Positions 6,714-8,257 of a stretch of DNA of 8,257 bases are shown piece after piece. This DNA comes from an uncultured Collinsella sp. Its GTDB lineage: Bacteria > Actinomycetota > Coriobacteriia > Coriobacteriales > Coriobacteriaceae. The DNA lies in assembly GCA_900550815.1 (NCBI GenBank), contig URTW01000087.1, positions 1 through 8,257 of the forward strand. Reading direction: 5' to 3'. Position 1 is the stretch's first letter. Each line of letters starts with the position of its first letter. The position numbers and the translations under genes are program-made. The notes under the pieces were generated by a model that was given only the letters and a program-made list of their open reading frames with translations, was not told where the DNA came from and did no database searches.

Positions 6714-7604
6714 ATGCAGCTTTCTCAACTCGAATACCTTCAAGCGGTAGCGAACTATGGCGGCGTGCGCAAAGCAGCTCGCGCCGTTCATGTGAGTCCG
6801 CAGGCCGTTTCGTCGGCAATCAAAAAGTTGGAATCTGAGTATCAGATCGTTTTGCTCAACCGATCGGCGGGGGAGGCTGTTTTGTCTCCGGCGGGCAGAG
6901 AATTTGCGCGTCGTGCACGCGTGATCCTGGCACAAGTCGACGATCTCAAAAAGTACGCTCAATCGAGGGACGCCGGCGTCTCGCCCGACGGCCACTTTCG
7001 TCTTTACGCCCCCTGCCTTCATGGGCGGGGGCGCCTTTTTGCCGAAAACTGGTATGACTCGTTTGAAAGCTCGCACCCTCAGATTCACCTCGATGTGTGG
7101 CATCAGCCAACGGCTACATGCTTTGAATCACTTATACTTGGCATTTCGGACGCGGCTATCTCGTTTGAGGAACCACGGGACAGCGTCCTTTCTTCAAAAT
7201 ATATGGGTGAAAAGGAGCTCAGGGTTCTTTCATGCCCAGCTGGTCATCAATCTGTGGGTGCTATGACCGTTCGTGAGTTACTGGGCGGCAGGCTCGCTGT
7301 TCCAATTAATTTGTCACCCTGTCTCAATGCGATTAATCAATGTCCCGAAGCTCAGCTGGTTAATTTCCGCTTTCGCGATGTCGAATACGGAAACAGGGCG
7401 CAGACTGAGTTTCTTCAAGCCGGGGGATTGATATTGAGTTTTTCTGGCTCTTCTCTCGCATCAGATGGACTGGAAGTGAGCGAGTGCTCCATTGAAGGCT
7501 CGCATGACGTAGCCTTGCCCATCTACTTTTGCTATCGACAAAATGCCTGGACCGATCGACACCAGACGGTTTTTCTGCACCTATTGCGTCATCTTGCTTC
7601 GTGA
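6714..7604 (+). CDS. LysR-family transcriptional regulator
   Basis: 296 residues, the standard LysR length. The N-terminal winged helix-turn-helix (about 1-60) begins MQLSQLEYLQAVANYGGV and includes RKAARAVHVSPQAVSSAIKKLE (about 19-40), with the usual continuation LSPAGREFARRARVIL (about 62-77), then a linker helix. Residues from about 90 form the effector-binding domain, which is more divergent and gives no clue to the ligand. Ribosome binding site GGAG (6704-6707) is six bases from the ATG. The gene uses more A/T-ending codons, including ATA, than the genes to its left. The next gene on the same strand is a transporter, its likely target, and an inverted repeat lies between them. LysR regulators are more often divergent from their targets, so this tandem layout is slightly unusual. 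Confidence 0.92.
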   Translation: MQLSQLEYLQAVANYGGVRKAARAVHVSPQAVSSAIKKLESEYQIVLLNRSAGEAVLSPAGREFARRARVILAQVDDLKKYAQSRDAGVSPDGHFRLYAPCLHGRGRLFAENWYDSFESSHPQIHLDVWHQPTATCFESLILGISDAAISFEEPRDSVLSSKYMGEKELRVLSCPAGHQSVGAMTVRELLGGRLAVPINLSPCLNAINQCPEAQLVNFRFRDVEYGNRAQTEFLQAGGLILSFSGSSLASDGLEVSECSIEGSHDVALPIYFCYRQNAWTDRHQTVFLHLLRHLAS

Positions 7605-7622
7605 GATTAATTGGCTTCGAGA

Positions 7623-7641
7623 CGTCAAGTGATTATTGACG
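7623..7641. promoter_or_regulatory. Inverted repeat between the LysR gene and the transporter: candidate operator
   Basis: CGTCAA (7623-7628) and TTGACG (7636-7641) are perfect inverted 6-base arms around GTGATTA. LysR regulators bind imperfect palindromes of this size (consensus T-N11-A; here the inner arms give T-N13-A). The right arm, TTGACG, also resembles a -35, so a protein bound here could control the transporter promoter, though no good -10 follows at 17 bases. It is not followed by a T-run, so it is unlikely to be a terminator. Confidence 0.4.
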
Positions 7642-7723
7642 CCTTGCAACACATAGCTGACAGTTTTGCCCTCATGCTTTTCTAAGATTCCGATTTAGAT
7701 TGCTGACTCTTGGAGGACGGGGC

Positions 7724-8248
7724 ATGAAAAACCGTACGATTTTGCTTTATATGATGTTCGTTTTCCTTTCGAACTTTAGCACCATCTTGTATTTTCTAAC
7801 CGTCTACCTTGAGTTCGTCGGGCTTTCGATGGTAGCGATTTCTAGCATGATGATTGCATATCAAATGAGCAAGTTCATCCTTGAAGTTCCCACTGGCTAT
7901 ATTGCCGATAGGTTTGGACGAAAGACAAGTGGTCTCGTTGGCGTCGTGGGGATGCTTGGATACTATGTCGCCCTGCTTCTCGTCCGTTCTCCTCTGCTTT
8001 TAATCGGCGCGGGTGCTCTCAAGGGTTTTGCCGTTGCATGTGTGAGCGGATCCATAGAAGCGATTTACATTGACAGCGTCTCTCAGGACCAGCTCGTAAG
8101 ACTTAATGTCGTTGAGCGATTTGTTTTCTATGCCTCTTATGCCATCTCCGCTTGCGTGGGCGGTTTCATATCGTCTGTCGGTGCATCTCTCATTGGTCAT
8201 TCGGCAGCTATCATCGCAATGGTGCTGACATTGGTTGTCGTTGTTTGA
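7724..8248 (+). CDS. Major facilitator superfamily transporter, truncated N-terminal half
   Basis: 174 residues, about half a normal 400-residue, 12-helix MFS protein. The ATG at 7724 has GGAGG (7712-7716) seven bases upstream. Hydrophobic segments lie at about 5-29, 34-53, 69-87, 88-110, 128-150 and 155-174, matching the first six helices. MFS motif A, GYIADRFGRK, lies at 58-67 in the loop after helix 2, preceded by EVPT as in drug-efflux-like MFS groups. The frame meets TGA at 8246-8248, right after helix 6, where full transporters enter the central loop. Nine bases remain before the window ends; read past the TGA they give FTE in the same frame. The gene is probably interrupted by a nonsense mutation or frameshift, with the second half outside the window. 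A deliberate half-transporter is less likely. The substrate is unknown. It is likely controlled by the LysR gene upstream. Confidence 0.8.
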   Translation: MKNRTILLYMMFVFLSNFSTILYFLTVYLEFVGLSMVAISSMMIAYQMSKFILEVPTGYIADRFGRKTSGLVGVVGMLGYYVALLLVRSPLLLIGAGALKGFAVACVSGSIEAIYIDSVSQDQLVRLNVVERFVFYASYAISACVGGFISSVGASLIGHSAAIIAMVLTLVVVV

Positions 8249-8257
8249 TTTACTGAG

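Noticed and set aside
8246..8248. TGA as a selenocysteine or recoded codon
   Set aside because: The next nine bases are too short to show a selenocysteine insertion element, MFS proteins do not use this residue at that site, and other genes here use TGA as a normal stop.

Overview
The window is a GC-rich bacterial chromosome segment. Gene content and protein style point to a Gram-positive gut actinobacterium of the Coriobacteriia, probably close to Collinsella. That placement is inferred from the secreted C69 dipeptidase, the xseA-xseB-HIT order and the high-GC codon use with strong AGGAGG ribosome binding sites; no rRNA gene is present to confirm it.

Left part, minus strand (1-2410). A lipid kinase of the diacylglycerol kinase catalytic family (1493-2410) is followed by a 30-residue single-pass membrane protein (1391-1483) whose ribosome binding site overlaps the kinase stop codon. 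A strong intrinsic terminator (1308-1357) closes this unit. Further along the same strand is a C69-family dipeptidase that runs off the left edge. Its signal peptide is separated from the catalytic domain by an in-frame TAG, so the gene is either broken or restarts at the next ATG without its export signal.

Central part, plus strand (2509-6672). This is a housekeeping run: ribonuclease D, a membrane-bound YugP-type zinc metallopeptidase, the two subunits of exodeoxyribonuclease VII (xseA, xseB), and a HIT-family nucleotide hydrolase with a good -10 box in front. The nuclease genes concern RNA maturation and DNA repair; the others look like neighbours rather than parts of one pathway. The kinase and rnd are divergent and share a roughly 100-base intergenic promoter region.

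Right part, plus strand (6714-8257). A LysR-type regulator is followed by a major facilitator superfamily gene. Both look more AT-rich, with more relaxed codon use than the genes to their left, suggesting a more recently acquired regulator-transporter pair. An inverted repeat between them is a candidate operator. The transporter frame stops after about six membrane segments, half the usual length, just before the window ends.

No rRNA, tRNA, CRISPR array or insertion sequence was found, and I see no convincing new multi-gene system. The points most worth a second look are the coupled small membrane protein, the split dipeptidase and the truncated regulated transporter.
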